64,000 nucleotides of DNA. It comes from Fasciolopsis buskii (Eukaryota; Platyhelminthes; Trematoda; Plagiorchiida; Fasciolidae). The notes under the pieces are model-generated. The model saw only the letters and a program-made list of their open reading frames with translations. It was not told the DNA's origin and ran no database searches. Location of the stretch: assembly GCA_008360955.1 (NCBI GenBank), contig LUCM01011182.1, positions 172,235-236,234 on the forward strand. Direction: 5' to 3'. The position numbers and the translations under genes are program-made. Shown one piece after another: positions 39,931-53,431 of the stretch. Each line of letters starts with the position of its first letter. Position 1 is the first letter of the stretch.

Positions 39931-42900
39931 ATGAACTCATGATTGGTGATAAGGTTGACTTTGCTCCTCATTGATTCTTTGGAATAAACCACTAGATCAT
40001 CCATGGTGCATAATTCACAACTTCACAATGTTCTTCTTCCTATTCATAAATCTGTCATCCTCAGGGTGCAAAGGTGTTTTCAGGAGAGTGAACAAAAGCT
40101 TCATGAATTACAGAAATTTGACTGCAAAACACGTAAAACTCCGAGGATATCACGAGGGTATCCGCTCAAGGAGATACTAGATGGACTAGCAAGGCAGATG
40201 TTGTACGGCTCATTAGTGGCTTACCGTGTGCTGCAGCAACGACCATCAATGAACGTTCGATGACTTAGTTGAAAATCTTGATGCGTGCATGTGACGGTCG
40301 TACGCCTTCCACGAAGAAAGGGATTCATAACTGAGTTTCCTTCTGCTTGGTGTTAGGACTTAAATTGGATAAGATTCTTCTCCTCTATTCGGAAATTTCA
40401 TCCCCAAGTTTATTTATACATTAGATTTCTAAAAGTAGCTCTTTTGAAAAAATGGACAGTACGTTTTGCATGTTTGCCAGTATAGGTCTAGTATTCCTAA
40501 TACGAGTAAATTCGTTAGATGCAAATAATAATTATTCCAAATTGTGTCGCTCCAACAGAATGTACTCCTTGATGATCCACTTGATCTATGAGGTAATGTT
40601 CGTACTAGGAGAATTTTTAATTTGTCACAGGCGTATACCTTCAGTTCCTGCCATGGTGTTCAAGTTGAATATAAGCGAAGGAAGTTGACAACGTACACAA
40701 AACGTCAGTCGTAGTCCGGTAGGGTTCCGTCTTTTTTGGAAGAACCAACGGGCTAGAACTTAAACTGTCTGCTAATTGAGAACCGTTATGTCTCCTGCAT
40801 AGGTAACCTTCAAATGACGAAGGCAGTCACCTTAGATTACCGCTGTCTAGGGGAGGACTGAAATCCAGAGATTCTAGAATTAATGTTGATTACCGAGTTG
40901 GCGTTAGAGATTCCCCTAAGGCTAACAGATTCTGGCTGTCCATTTTGGAAGTGAAATCTGACCAAATAAGGTAACTTTGAAAAACTGATCACGCGAATGC
41001 GTCTTTGATCGGTGGCTTCTGAATGGTTTTCCTATATTGGACGTGCCCCACTCATGAGTAGCATGAGTTCCTGTGGCATTTAGATATCCAGGCCCATGTA
41101 AAATGCTGTTGTACCGTGACAGCGTGCTCGAAGTCGTTAATCTATCTACATTTTAGCTATCACGGATAAGGTCTCAATGCCAATGTTGAAGAAAAAAGAA
41201 AAAGGCTATCCATGATAACCAAAACGTAGAGAAATAGACACCTACTTCGGTCACGCTGTTACTGAACAACAACAATTTGCATGGAACATTTCCTAAGTCG
41301 CATCGTAAAACTGTCGCATTGACGTTCTTTGGGTTTGATCGAAAGAGTCCAAAATTCAGCAGAATTCCTGGATTTTTCAACCTTGCATCGGAGACCAATT
41401 GCCACTACAAGGTTTGCAGGTTAACTCCCAGTGATCAAACAGGGTCGCATTGTGCTTTAAGAAGCGATTAAGAATGACATGTCAGATGGATTCCAAAAAC
41501 TCTCCTGGAAGGGCAATAATTATGAGAAAACAATAAATATCATTGTATTGTACTAACTGTTTTGCATCCCAACAGGGTGAAATGGACCACACGTAAAAAA
41601 AAATCAGTTTAACAGAGAGGCTGTGACTGCGGCTAAATTCATGACTCCAATCTCGGTACTATTGAACATTTTGAAATACCCCTTTCCATAAGTTGTAGAC
41701 GGGTGTATGAGAAGTAAATGTGGCTGGTTGGATAGATGCAGCATCGAGGTAATCAATATTAAATTAACAGGAAGTTAATTCTTAGCTCCGACTACGCAAT
41801 ATCAAAGTTCTCATTGATAAGCTTTTCATTCTGGATGAATGGTAGACTCTTAGAAAAAAGCGAAATAAAACCGTCGCATCTCGATATTTTGACGAGAAAA
41901 AGTGAAAAGTTACATTGTGATCGATATGGCGTATTCTATAGTCTATACATGCTTCTCGTGTACAATTTTCCCTTCATGCAAAATGTTTCCATGTGTCTAT
42001 TCAAAATGTATCATCTGTTTCGTCGGCATTCGATTGAGTAGGAAATGCTGCACGATGCGTATCTGTTGTTAATACTGACTAGCTGCGCATAGATGGTAGT
42101 TTGCTGTCCAATCACCATAGCACTATGGTGAATGCGGGACTCATCAGCACTGTGCGGTAACTAAGACAAAAGCTGATCAATTTGTTCCGCGAAAAGTTTA
42201 CACGATTAATCAGATGCTGCAGACATACCACTTGAACTTATGACTATTTATCTGTGCACATATATGTGCTTGTTGAAAAATTAACCGGAAACGAGCACAC
42301 TGCTAAGATCGGTAAAAGGACGAGAGAACCAGGATACACAAAAGAGGGCAAAACGCTATATGATACTATGAACAATTTTTCCATTGTTGCGTACAAGCAA
42401 GCGATTTTGAAATTTCGTGAGGACAGAAAGAAAAGAGATGGCGCGAAAAGTCTGTATTTCTTTCAGTCAGTTTGTTTACGCTGTATCAGACATGATATAA
42501 GGACGGCAAGGTTTATCCGCCGGGGAGAAATTTAGAGTAGACGTCGTACGCAACTTCCCACTTCTCATCCATTATCTTACAAATGCAGTTGGAAAACAAC
42601 AGAATTGGTACTTCTTTTGCCACCGACTAGTTAGATAATGAAGAACATTTTACCAAGCAAAATGTTTTAGCCAACGGTTCTTCCAAAAATTTTATTGAAC
42701 TCCGGAAAACCCCGACAAAAACGGACGTCTGAAGCCGAACACTGGCGCCCAGGTTGTGTCCTTCAAAGAAACAGTAGTATGAAACTCCGGCTTCGCTCGG
42801 ACGACCGTATCAATACGAGCGTCGCGAATGTTGCCTACCAGTCCCTCTGAGATTCTAATGAAATACTTACTAGCAGAGCGGACTGGTACTTCGCCCAAAC

Positions 42901-43204
42901 GGTCTCCATGCATGTGCGGAGGCGAATTTATCCCTCGCTGAGCCAAATGGATTCTATCAAGCAAACTTTTGAAAGGCATTGCAAAGCACTTGCTTTCAAA
43001 TGTTGCCCTGTAGATCTGACTCGATCATAAAAGTTTTATCAGGCAGTGGGAATGTGAAATTTCTAGCGTTTAGGGAAGCCAAGGAGTTCAAGTCAGAAAA
43101 TTTATTCCCTGCAAAAACTGTTATTTTGCGGCCATTAGCTTAGGGCACCGTAACTCATTGTTCACATCCGATTCATAATGGACAACAGATGACCCGGCAA
43201 CAGC

Positions 43205-44645
43205 CTTCAGGACAATCCCAGCAACATCCGGCGCCAACATAAAGGAAATACATTCACGGTTGTCTGGGAAAATCCTTCTGTGCTAAAAGCAGCGGTGTGC
43301 ATCCATGAAGGTCTTATCCAAAGCATACGCGAGTTTCCTTTTTTCAATTGCACCTTAAGAAACACCAAATTTTCCGGTGCTGACTGGACACGATCAGTTC
43401 GGCGTCTATTTTGCTGACGGGATCCAATAAACTTCTCCGGATAACCATTTCGTCGCAAAACTTCTCGATTGAATCCCTTCTCCTCTTTGGGCGTACTTGT
43501 TGAACAGACATAACTAGCTCAATTGCAGGGGGTTCTCACGGGGCCTTGCTCCTATGACATTGAGAAATACAAACAGTACCAGCTACACGCAGATTTCTAT
43601 GTGGTGTCCTAACCAATATCTTCATAATTTTAATGTCTAAAGAATTTAAGCGATTGTTCTTTTCCTCAAATGGGACAGAAAGATGCAGGCGGATGAAATT
43701 AAAATAATTTACAACGGTTTGGAATGTTGCGGTATCGTAGAGGTAAGAATATCATCAACATATCGGTCGCATAAAATAGTAAGGGATAACGCATGTGACT
43801 CATTTTAATTTTAATCACTGTCGAAGCACATTAGCTAAAATGGGGTCATTAGCATTGCCCACAGCTGCGGAACCAATTTGTCTGCAGGAAGTCATTTTAA
43901 AACGAAATCGTATATTATTTGCAAATAAAGCGTAGTTTTTGTAAATAATCCAAAAGAAGATGGAGAGGAATATTCAAAAAGGGAATACAACCGCGCGAAA
44001 CGTCTCCTGTTTCAAGCAGAGGAACACTGCCAATAAGCGAATCAACATCAATGGAACATTTTTGGGAAGTCAAGGAACACTCTTCAAGCAGTTGCGCCAG
44101 TTCGAAAGTCTTTACCACAATGTAGGCTAGATCGACGGACTGGGTCTAGAATTTCAGCAGACAGACCAGCAAGCTTGTGGTGAGGTGACTTTTGCATACA
44201 CTAAACGGGCATCGGCTTATATGAATCTTTAATGAGCCCCGCACAAATAGTATCCTCGTTCTAATGGGGTTCGTTTGTCCGCACGGGGCTTCGGAGATAG
44301 AAAATACATCAGAAAAATCCGAATTTTGCAAGAAATGAAGCCATTTGTGAGTTAGTCGTTGTCTGATGATATGTCCACTGGGACTCGCTGGAACCCAACA
44401 ATATTTGGTTATTTTATTAGTACAATCGGCCTTGAACAGGACCATAACACCAGAAATTTTGTCTGGCTCAAAAAATGACCTACGTGCCTTAGTTCTTTCA
44501 CTACCCGGTAATGCCAGGCCGCGAGTTAGCAGTGCTGTCGTACCGGCGCTGAGAAATACGAATGCGAAATGTCGACCAATTTTGCAATGAACCAACCCGC
44601 ATTTTCTGGTGGGACAGGCGAAAGGATTTACAATTGATAGCATAA
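43205..44645 (-). pseudogene. Penelope-like element reverse transcriptase, degenerate
   Basis: Reading the minus strand across several frames gives RT blocks in the correct order. GLIKDSYKPMPV followed by SPHHKLAGLSAEILDPV (about 44150-44250) matches the pre-motif-A region. SIDVDSLIGSVPLLET (about 44030-44060) is motif A. RQIGSAAVGNANDPILANV (about 43830-43890) is motif B. RYVDDIL, at 43751-43762 for the four YVDD codons, is catalytic motif C. EEKNNRLNSLDIKI (about 43650) and RRNGYPEKFI (about 43420-43460) are the C-terminal thumb blocks. PLE RTs are telomerase-related, and most carry a GIY-YIG nuclease. I do not see a convincing nuclease downstream. Frameshifts and stops between blocks (for example TAG after MPV and TGA after LRQ) mean it is dead, even though YVDD is intact. 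An ORF at 42692-42979 may be part of the element, but I cannot support that. Confidence 0.8.
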
Positions 44646-47600
44646 ATTTTCGAATTGTACTTGCGCCTGAAGTTGATTCAACTTCTTTGGTTGCACAATG
44701 AAATTATAAAATTTCAGCCTGCGCATGCATAAACTAATGGAACGTTAGACTATGGACCTGTCTGTTTTAGATAGTCGTCACCTCATATATTACTGACAAT
44801 ATACCCCGGAAACTTTCGATTGTGTTCACGGCAGTTGCTCGACAGAGCTTCTCAAATTTGACGCGGAACGCGAAAATCAAATCTCGGAGAAAAATTGTGA
44901 AAGGTTGCTGAGTTTCTATGTAATGAGCGATCTTGGTACGTGACGATTCAATATGCAGACTATGTTGACTGTATTCTCTTGTAATTTCTCCCTCATTAAC
45001 AATTTCGCAAACCGCACGGGACAAATATATTCGTTGCGAAATTCTATCAAAAGGATACATGAAAGACTCCCCTTGATTACCAGACTCAATCCTCATCGAC
45101 TGTTAAAGCTGGAACCGTGTATAAAAAGCAATAGTATTTGACATATGTTGAGTCTTCATCCAACAACTTTCAGGTTCACCTCATTTCCAGACAAGCATCT
45201 GATTTCCTTTATTCACACATTTTTACTTAGGCGCCCATTTCCACTTACGCCTAGGAACATGAATCCGCAGTTGGTTATCATCGTACTAAATTTACAGCAC
45301 TAATTCGTCCATCATAACTGACAAACGCGCATTTCCATCCGTGCTACCCAATACATGGTCTAATGAGTACAGTTCGGGAATCAAGAATTTGCCTATTAGT
45401 GAAATCCGTTATCGAAATCAAGAAGTATATCTATGAATCATGCAGTGTGGTCGTTCTCAGAATTCCCGTCGGTAATATGTAGTTAAGTCATTTTTGGATG
45501 ATCGAACAGCATTCATCAGTCAGATCATGCTCGTATCAAACCGCCCGATAGTAACTTGTGAAACATTGTCTTAATCCTAACATGAAGTTCTCTATTCACT
45601 TAGACGGATGCATCCCTACCTCCTTTTCTGAAAGACGAAAATACTGATGAACTACATTAACCGAACTTTTGCTATTCATCAGACCAGATGAACTACCTCA
45701 TTACCCACCTCAAAGACAGTCCTCCGAGACGTTCGGTTTAGGGTTATATTCTTGATGGAGTCCTGTTCGTTGAATAAAAAAGCGCGGATAGATAGGCAAT
45801 GGATCACAAATGCTCGCCAGTCAAAGGCTAAAGAGCTCTACTTCAGCGTCAGTGAGTTCTGACATTACTTCTGCATGGACTCTGACTTGCTGGACCTGAC
45901 CTCACGAAATAAACAATCCAGCTGCAAGTTATCGATCTTTAAAAGTCAGAACACTTGGTATCTCGCTGATCGCCATATTCTGACTGCGCGCCAGGCGATC
46001 TCCGGTTTTTTGGGCATCATATGAAACAAAGTAAATGAATAAACAGATGACCTGTACCGCCAGAAAGTACAGAGTGAGAAGCGTATAACCTCTATGATTT
46101 CTATTCAAATGACGGCAAACTGTATCGTCTGAGATTGCATTTGGATAATTCCAGATGGTAAGGCTCCGAACTGACGGGGCGGAGTCGCTGCAATCAGGTG
46201 GGATGTCTTTTGGTGCAATGTAAATAAATCAAGAATAGTTACGGGATGAACTAATGTATTCCATTTCGCCGATCGGTAGCGTTGGATAACAAATGAAAAC
46301 TGCCACATGAAACACTATCAGTACGACCGAAGGTCACGTGAACGAGTAGAAACGGTGAATCCTGATTCATTAAAGGATTTTGATGCTTAAGCGATCGACA
46401 GTGGCATGGATTTGACAGATGCGTTCTCAACTGCTGTGAAATCACATCTGCTCCTGACGAACATGACGAATTCGCGAAACATGATAAACATTAAGAAATC
46501 TGTGGTTGGTGCAAGTCGGTTTTTAAGACGGAGATAAAGGATTCTTGTTAAGAGTTCTGGGCATTCGAGAAAGTTTTAAAAAGCTGCACCTCACCATATG
46601 TTTGAGACGACCGACGCCCTTGCGGACTATTTCTTAGATGAAGGAAACGATAAAAACTAAATGCTCACTCCAATGTACTGCTTCAATAAAAAAACCCGAG
46701 TTGAGGATCAGTTTAACTTTCGTATGGCTAGATGATATTTTCAATTTGATGTGATCCTGCATGGAAACAAAAGATGGATTTACCATATTCGATTGCTCTG
46801 GCTCATGTCAAAAGGTAACACTTGGTATCTTCAGCCAGAGTGAAATTAGAATAACCGATTAAAATTCAGATGGGTTTGCGTACATAGCCCCCCAATCACT
46901 TGAGTGCGCGTTCCAGTTCAACAAGGTATTCCTCGTGACGGCACTTTTCAGATTAATGTTGAACGCTTTTCTAAGTACACTGTGCTCTTCAGTTTTCCGT
47001 TACTGACCCAGAGTTTCGAAAATATGTTAACTTTCCAACACCAACACTGCGTTTCCTCTCGGGACATGGATTGCAGCCAACATGTCATTCCACTGGTTCA
47101 GTTCGGTGTAAGGACCCATAGTCATTCAACTAAAAACGTCTACCAAACTACTGCCGAGTGGCTCAGTGGAACTAGTTTGAGCGGAAATTCGAAAGCTTCT
47201 CGGATTGCGACCTTCTGAGTGTGCTACTTTCTAAGGTTGTAACAAAACCGGAAAATACTTTTCGTCCATTAGTTTAGAACATTATGTGAACATTACACAA
47301 ACTGCTATTTTCTGAGAATGTTAAGTCTCAGTGTAAATTGTAATTTTTGCAGTGTTTAATGCAACCGATTTGTGAAAGAATCCAAAGGGATAATCCTGTC
47401 GCCATCTTCGTCTAATGAAATGCGTCTTAATTAATTACCCGTTCTGTACGTTAGTTTATTCACAATCGAGTACTAGTAAATACTATAATACGAAAGGGAA
47501 AGAAGAAAAGAGAAATACGTGCCGGATGAAGGTAACTGATCATGGAAAAAAGTGAACAACCGATCACATGAGCGGCGCTGTGAAGACATTAAATCAAAAG

Positions 47601-48317
47601 CAATGATCACATCGGAACAGAGCCTGAAGAGGTCACGTGTTACTAACCAGAATGAAATGAGAAAATTAGGTTTCTTCATACGCAATATCACAAAAAGCAT
47701 AGCGAAGTGTCTCCCGAAGATAAACCGATGCGACACGTAAAGCCGTTAGGATATACAACACTGATCCGAGTCTGAAAGTAATTAGGGATAAAAGAACAAA
47801 AATAAATATGCTTTAGTACAAGGGAGCAGAGTGAGCTTTTTTCGTCAGTAAACAAGTGCTAAAAATAATAAACCAGTAAAATTGTTGGCCGTCTGTTCAC
47901 TGCTATAGTTCTTTTATGAAGAGTTTCAGGGACATGACAGAGTTCATTTGCTCAACCAGAGACTGTTTACGTCTTGACAGACTCATGTGGAGAATTTCGT
48001 CACATTTACTAACTAGCTGAATTGGCAATGGGTTCAGATGGTGTGCAGAATAAACTATCCATTCAAGGCTACAAGAAAAATAGAAGTTCGTTGGACGTCA
48101 ACTATAGAAAACAGCAATCGGCAGCCCAAAAGAGACCCTGTGAGTGTTAAGTTTGCGATCCACGATAGACAATTAGCAGAGACAACTGGCGCATCAATTT
48201 TAGCAGCGACAAGCCTGCGTTATTCGCGACCTGGACGATGACAAAAGTCAAGAAAGCAACATCTAACATACTGACAATCAAAAGTGTTAGAAAAATAAAG
48301 GGAAACAGATTTCATAC
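44646..48317. other. unassigned region
   Basis: Short ORFs on both strands with no recognisable motif. I support no repeat or RNA gene here. Confidence 0.5.
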
Positions 48318-48465
48318 CGATTGTTTCTTTGAGCTCAATGCCCACTTCCTGGACGACAGGAGGAAAACCCGATGGAGAAGAAATATTCTGTTGCTCTGAA
48401 GGCGAAATCAGCTTCGTCTTTTTTTGTTGCTGACTATTTTCCACCAGATCCAATACAAGTTTAAG
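48318..48465 (-). CDS. possible internal exon, unknown gene
   Basis: An open stretch of 148 bp bounded by a good acceptor (TTTGATTTCAG|CTT) and donor (ATCG|GTATGA). It encodes 49 residues starting LKLVLDLVENSQQQKKTKLI, followed by a Ser/Pro-rich part and ending EVGIELKETI. The composition (Gln/Lys/Ser-rich, no stop, well-placed splice sites) looks like a real exon. I do not recognise the protein, and no partner exon with a matching phase (1 at the 3' side) was identified. Confidence 0.35.
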
Positions 48466-50939
48466 CTGAAATCAAATTCATAAATTTCAATCCACGCACA
48501 TCACCAAATAAAACTAAAATGATCTCGATTAACTTTCAAACCAAACGACTTCCGCTGCTTAGAACTCTAAGCAACAGGAATGACGTACATAACCGGAAGC
48601 GACGATCTGTACCAGATTCACATATGATATTCAAAATTCATAAAAATCAGGCGAATGGCGGCATCAATTTTGGCCATAATGGACAGGAATGTTCCTCCAT
48701 AGTCACACATCTTCCGGAAGTCCTAACTAGCGGTTCGGAACGACTGAACCGTTTCCTACATCACATCCTAATTCTTACTACATACTCTGAACATCGCGAC
48801 GGCGTAACTTTTTTCATGACAAACCTGATGAATGAGTGTAGTGTAAAGGCAACGCCTTATAGCTGTTACGTACCACCACAAGAAGAGATCGGAAAACAAT
48901 GTTGGAAATCTGTTACTGAAGGTAGCAATCCTACAATCAGTGATACACAGCAAATGCGGTGTAGTAGCGGTAACGCGAGCAATCCACAACGGAAGCAAGG
49001 GCATCTTTGACCAGAACTAGTTGTGTCAACCATGAACGTCGCAAAAGCGCACTCCAACCACGTTCAAACAATCTCCATTCTCATGGACGTTATTCATCTA
49101 TCTGGCTGGTTACCGATGCCCAATAAATGCCCAAACTGACTGGCTAGCAGCTTGTTCGGTTTAGCTGTGAAAACTTGTACATACACTGACCGTTCCGATT
49201 GCGGACACAGCAGTGTTCACTTAAAAAGAACTACTTCATCGGCATGCTGAAGGTCTGGCCCAATCTGAGCCAGAAAAAGTCGACGTCAGCATGACGTTAT
49301 TTCAGGAAAGGAACCCCACATACTGGCAATAATTAGGTTGGAGGGAAAAATGGAAGGAGGGTAAATGATTGCGACGTGAATCCGTTCTAGTAGTGTACCC
49401 GGATCGAAGATGAACCGGTAAAACGGAACTAGATTTTGGTTATTCATACGGATACTTCGTCATGAAAAAAATCTTATTCGGAGGAACGTAGGACCGTTTA
49501 GAAAACCGTAGTCGGATCTAGGAAGGCAGACAAAGTGTACATACAGGTGTTCTTCCAGGCATTTTGGAAAAAGTCATACTTTGATAGTGAAAACACCGAT
49601 GCAATAAACTAAATGCGCGTGGGAACATTATACAATGGCGCGAGTGACGTATACTATGAACCTGGAGTTCTAACTAGGAGGAAGACACAACCAATTTGAC
49701 TAATAATTACGTTTCCTAACTTGCATTTTGCAATTTGTCCCTGCTTTTGACATCGTTCAACATTCGATTTGCTTGTCCTTCAAGACTCCCCACAAAGCTA
49801 TCATACATAGAAATCAACTGTACTTACATAACAATGTCCAAAGGACAAGAACGGATATATTTTGTCTATGGGTATGTATGGTACAGAAGCGCTGGGGAGA
49901 ATGCACAGTCTCAAACCGTGCCAATCATCACTGATAATGAAATCTGAATTTGGCCTGCCATTGGTGAGAGGGAAGTAAAACGATTGTGGACAGAATAACT
50001 GCGGAGGCGTAAGGGCATGGAAAATAAAACAACTAAGTTTCATGTGTGAAACTTGAATCTGACTTGACGACAATTGCTAAATAGGCCCCCTACTGTCAAC
50101 GCCTCTATCTGCTGCGGTGGAGAACTGGACTTTTACAGATTAGTCTAACCTGTTAAGCAGTCCAGCATCAGCACTCCAAACGCCACCAGCAGCATATGTT
50201 GAAGACGGATTAAGGAAAAAAGAACAGATCAAGCCTTTATTCTTGGGGCAGTATAGACAAAAAGACACGCCCGTCCAGCCAAAGCGCTCAGCAATCGACC
50301 TATCAGCATGTACAAACTTTCGGTGGAATGAATTTGAAGCAATTGATCATATGCGGTAGACACCGACAGACATGATGTGTGAAATATCCGTCTAGTGTTT
50401 GAAAAATGTAGTTATCACAGAATCTGAAACATATTCCCTTTCTGATGATGTAACCTATAAGAATGTTGAGAGCAATTGAACAGAAAAGTTATCTACCCCT
50501 CCAAACGCGACATTTCCTTATCTATATGCAAAAATGGTTTATATATCATTTAGTTCATTCAATTCATGTGAAGCAAGTAAGATAAATAATACTAATTCCC
50601 AGAATAATCTTCATCAGAGCGCAAAAAGTATTAATTTCGGTTTGCACAATTAAGTAATATCATACCAACAGATGAGAAGTGGATCACGACAGATAACCGA
50701 TGAAGTCAGACTAGGCGGTACCGGCAACTACAACATCAAGATCCTCGGTGCCGATAGCATTTATCGGTTTTATCAGCTGCCCGGGAAATGCAGGTTAACA
50801 AAAAGTAGCAGTAGCTGTAAGTCATTGCTTCAATTCCGCCCTGCTCTCTTGACAACCGATATCATTAAGAACAACTGAGGCGAGCATCAGGAGCCATCCC
50901 GTAAACCCTATCGCGGTTGCGATCTACGGTCCAACGCTC
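48466..50939. other. unassigned region
   Basis: Contains a 163-codon plus-strand ORF (48519-49010) with no recognisable domain and overlapping minus-strand ORFs. It could be chance. Nothing else was recognised. Confidence 0.45.
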
Positions 50940-51203
50940 TCATTCGACAGTAGTACGAAAGACGAGATCTACGACACCCTTCAAACGGTACTGAACCACA
51001 TCCGACCTCTTTAAAAAAAGATGTTTATCGGAACGGGTAATTTGAACAGTCGAAGAAGAGCGCAAGGTGCCTCGACTTATCACATTCTCAGAAGGTTCGG
51101 TCTGGGTTAGCACTGTGAAAATGGTGGCAGGCTTTTTAAGTCCTTCGATTTTAACCGGCTGTACATAAGCAACAAACGGCTCCAGCAGCTCAGAAAATAC
51201 AGT
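50940..51203 (-). CDS. possible terminal exon, unknown gene
   Basis: From an acceptor-like CCATGTCAG at 51204, 87 codons run open to a TGA. The reading starts TVFSELLEPFVAYVQPVKIE and ends YRLKGVVDLVFRTTVE. The mixed hydrophobic/charged composition resembles a folded protein more than the neighbouring ORFs do. Family unknown; it could be part of an unrecognised mobile element. I found no upstream exon by eye. Confidence 0.3.
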   Translation of the reverse strand, partial: TVFSELLEPFVAYVQPVKIEGLKKPATIFTVLTQTEPSENVISRGTLRSSSTVQITRSDKHLFLKRSDVVQYRLKGVVDLVFRTTVE

Positions 51204-52102
51204 CTGACATGGTATTCCAATGACGGAGAAACAGCTTATCGAGTTTCCCAGGCAACATATTGTCCCCGAAATGGTGCTTTTCATTGGAGGATTTAGACAG
51301 CTTAAAATCGAATATATCTACGAGCAATATCAAATGAATTTCAAGTATATAAGGTGGACAGTAAAAAATTGCGGATGAAACCGATGATATGATCACTTTG
51401 GTGAGCCATGCATTTTCGCCCAAAAATTCCATATATTAACTTTTATATGATTTCCAGTGGTTTTCTGGGAAGTCTGCGGTATGTCCTCTGGTGCGACAAC
51501 CGTTTCAAACGAATAAAAAACTTGTTTAAAGCCCTTCAGCAACAATGTATATCGCGTTTCCGTTGTTTACATGCATCTCATTACATGCTTACTTTCTATC
51601 GCGCTCCTTTGAAGCTAGTTCTGCACAATGAGCCATGCTTATTGTCTCTCGGTTTGCTTTTTTGTTTCACTAAGTTTGTTTATTGAGTATAAATAAGGAA
51701 TGGGTTTTTGTGGACATTTTATAACAATATGGTTTTTGGAATAATTTAGGATGAAGCCATCTGGAGTGCTTTGTACTTGTTCTTGGACTACGTGGTGCGG
51801 ACATCGTCCTCGCGAACTCCAGGGTTTAATTGATAAAATCCAGCCCGCCAATGCAGTAGTCGTGTCACCGATGAAGCACAAAGTGATGATACTGTCATTT
51901 ACTAATAGTTTTTTTGGCTTATTATTTCGCAAATCCGTGGGCCAGTTTCGCAGAATTCTACGGGTTATTCTTTCGACCTCAGCTTATTGGTTGGTTGTGA
52001 GCCGGTATGTGAGTTGAATGGTAAAGCGGGTGGAGAAAATGAGGAACGGTTTGCACAAGAAATTGTAATGTTGGAACTGCCGTGCGGCTATTCTACGTAG
52101 TG

Positions 52103-52261
52103 ATGAAAGCTGCTAGTTTACGACACTTTTTCACTATTATAAATGACAGTCACCAAAGTAAAATGGAATGTGCTGTTGACGAAGAATTGGATTCGTTATT
52201 TTTTGAAGCGGATGATGCTTCACTGTCTGACATGCTATTACACAATCAAATGTTAAGCTGA
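52103..52261 (+). CDS. small acidic ORF, doubtful
   Basis: 52 residues from ATG. The second half (ECAVDEELDSLFFEADDASL) is strongly acidic, unlike random translation of this DNA. It has no recognised family. It could be an exon fragment or chance. Confidence 0.2.
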   Translation: MKAASLRHFFTIINDSHQSKMECAVDEELDSLFFEADDASLSDMLLHNQMLS

Positions 52262-53431
52262 TTGAAACTGATTTTATTGCACAAAAAGATCGAATAATTT
52301 GCTGGTAACCGTGCTGTTGATGCCAACTCAAAAGTGTTCTCTCGGACAGTCACTCGGCGAGCAGCAACCTAATTAAGGTTGCCTGTGGTACAAACTCGGG
52401 ACCCGCGTACGCTTTCGGCAACGCCATGTAATATACCGAAGAGATTCATGTTTGGAGGCATCTACTTACATGTTGAGTTCGAGGCGAGCATTCGCTATGC
52501 ACTGAAAACTGTGAGGTCAGTTAGAAACCGCACCACTGGTTTAAATAAAAACTGATAGACTACCAATGAGCAGCAAATCATTGAAGTAGCCGTGACCAAT
52601 TTTTGACCGCTACTATATCCACGATTTCGTGTATTCTTCATACGAATAAACTGCGGGGTGCGAAGACAGGCAGACGTGCAGATTTATTTGAATGACGTCA
52701 TCAGCGAACTGCCGTCCGAAGGAGTTAGACAAGGTGTTCGACTATACAGTGCAACAGCTGATGCCCCATCTAAGACACGCGTTAAGCGTCACAAAGAAAT
52801 TGGTTCCTGCCGAAAATGCACTGTGCGTGGTATTAGCTAGCAGCGTAGCCTGATGTGACACTGAGAGAATGAGGACCGACTTCGGCTTCCGTAATTAGCG
52901 ATGACGAGCACATTACAACGAGACTGCACCCTGACGTGCTGTGACGACTTGCGTGCCTCCATGACCCAACAAGCTATACAGGTTGGCTTATCTCAAGCCG
53001 AAGATACAATAATGCCTAGAACATCAAAGGGTAGAGGCCTGACGAAGTAGTCTCCTGGTACACCAGGTCAGGGTTTGATCTGAGTTGGCAGCTCAGTCGG
53101 ATAAACGAGTGGAAGAATAAGTGATCCAAGTAGATGGGCTTTCACTCATCTATACCCCGCTGCCTTGTTGTCAGGTCCTTGTCAGAACTAAAGGCTTTGG
53201 TTGAGAACCCTAATCGCTCTTCTGCTTGGCGGATGAACTCCCTAGCAGTATCCGTCCATCAATTCCCATGAGTCGCAATTCTACAAATAATTCCATACTG
53301 CATCGGTTGTCATGCAGGATAATCGGCACCGCGCTATCCAATACATCAAGCGGGGCGGGTAGTGACAAGTAAGCTATTACCCAGAATTCCCTCTTTTTCA
53401 ATCTGTCTGATCTGTCTCCATCCCAATCTGT

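Larger units (their letters stand above)
35151..42690. other. mostly unassigned intergenic region
   Basis: Apart from the TA array at 36.9 kb and the SINE copy at 39.75 kb, I recognise nothing. ORFs are short and overlap on both strands. The longest, 35599-35934 minus, has no family features. A near-perfect hairpin (CACCATAG-CA-CTATGGTG) lies at 42113-42130. Confidence 0.5.

Noticed and set aside
42692..42979. 95-codon minus ORF just past the Penelope-like RT
   Set aside because: Might belong to the element, but it shows no GIY-YIG or other recognisable block.
48519..49010. 163-codon plus-strand ORF
   Set aside because: Long for chance but with no motif, no splice context and comparable ORFs on the other strand. 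Not called as a gene.
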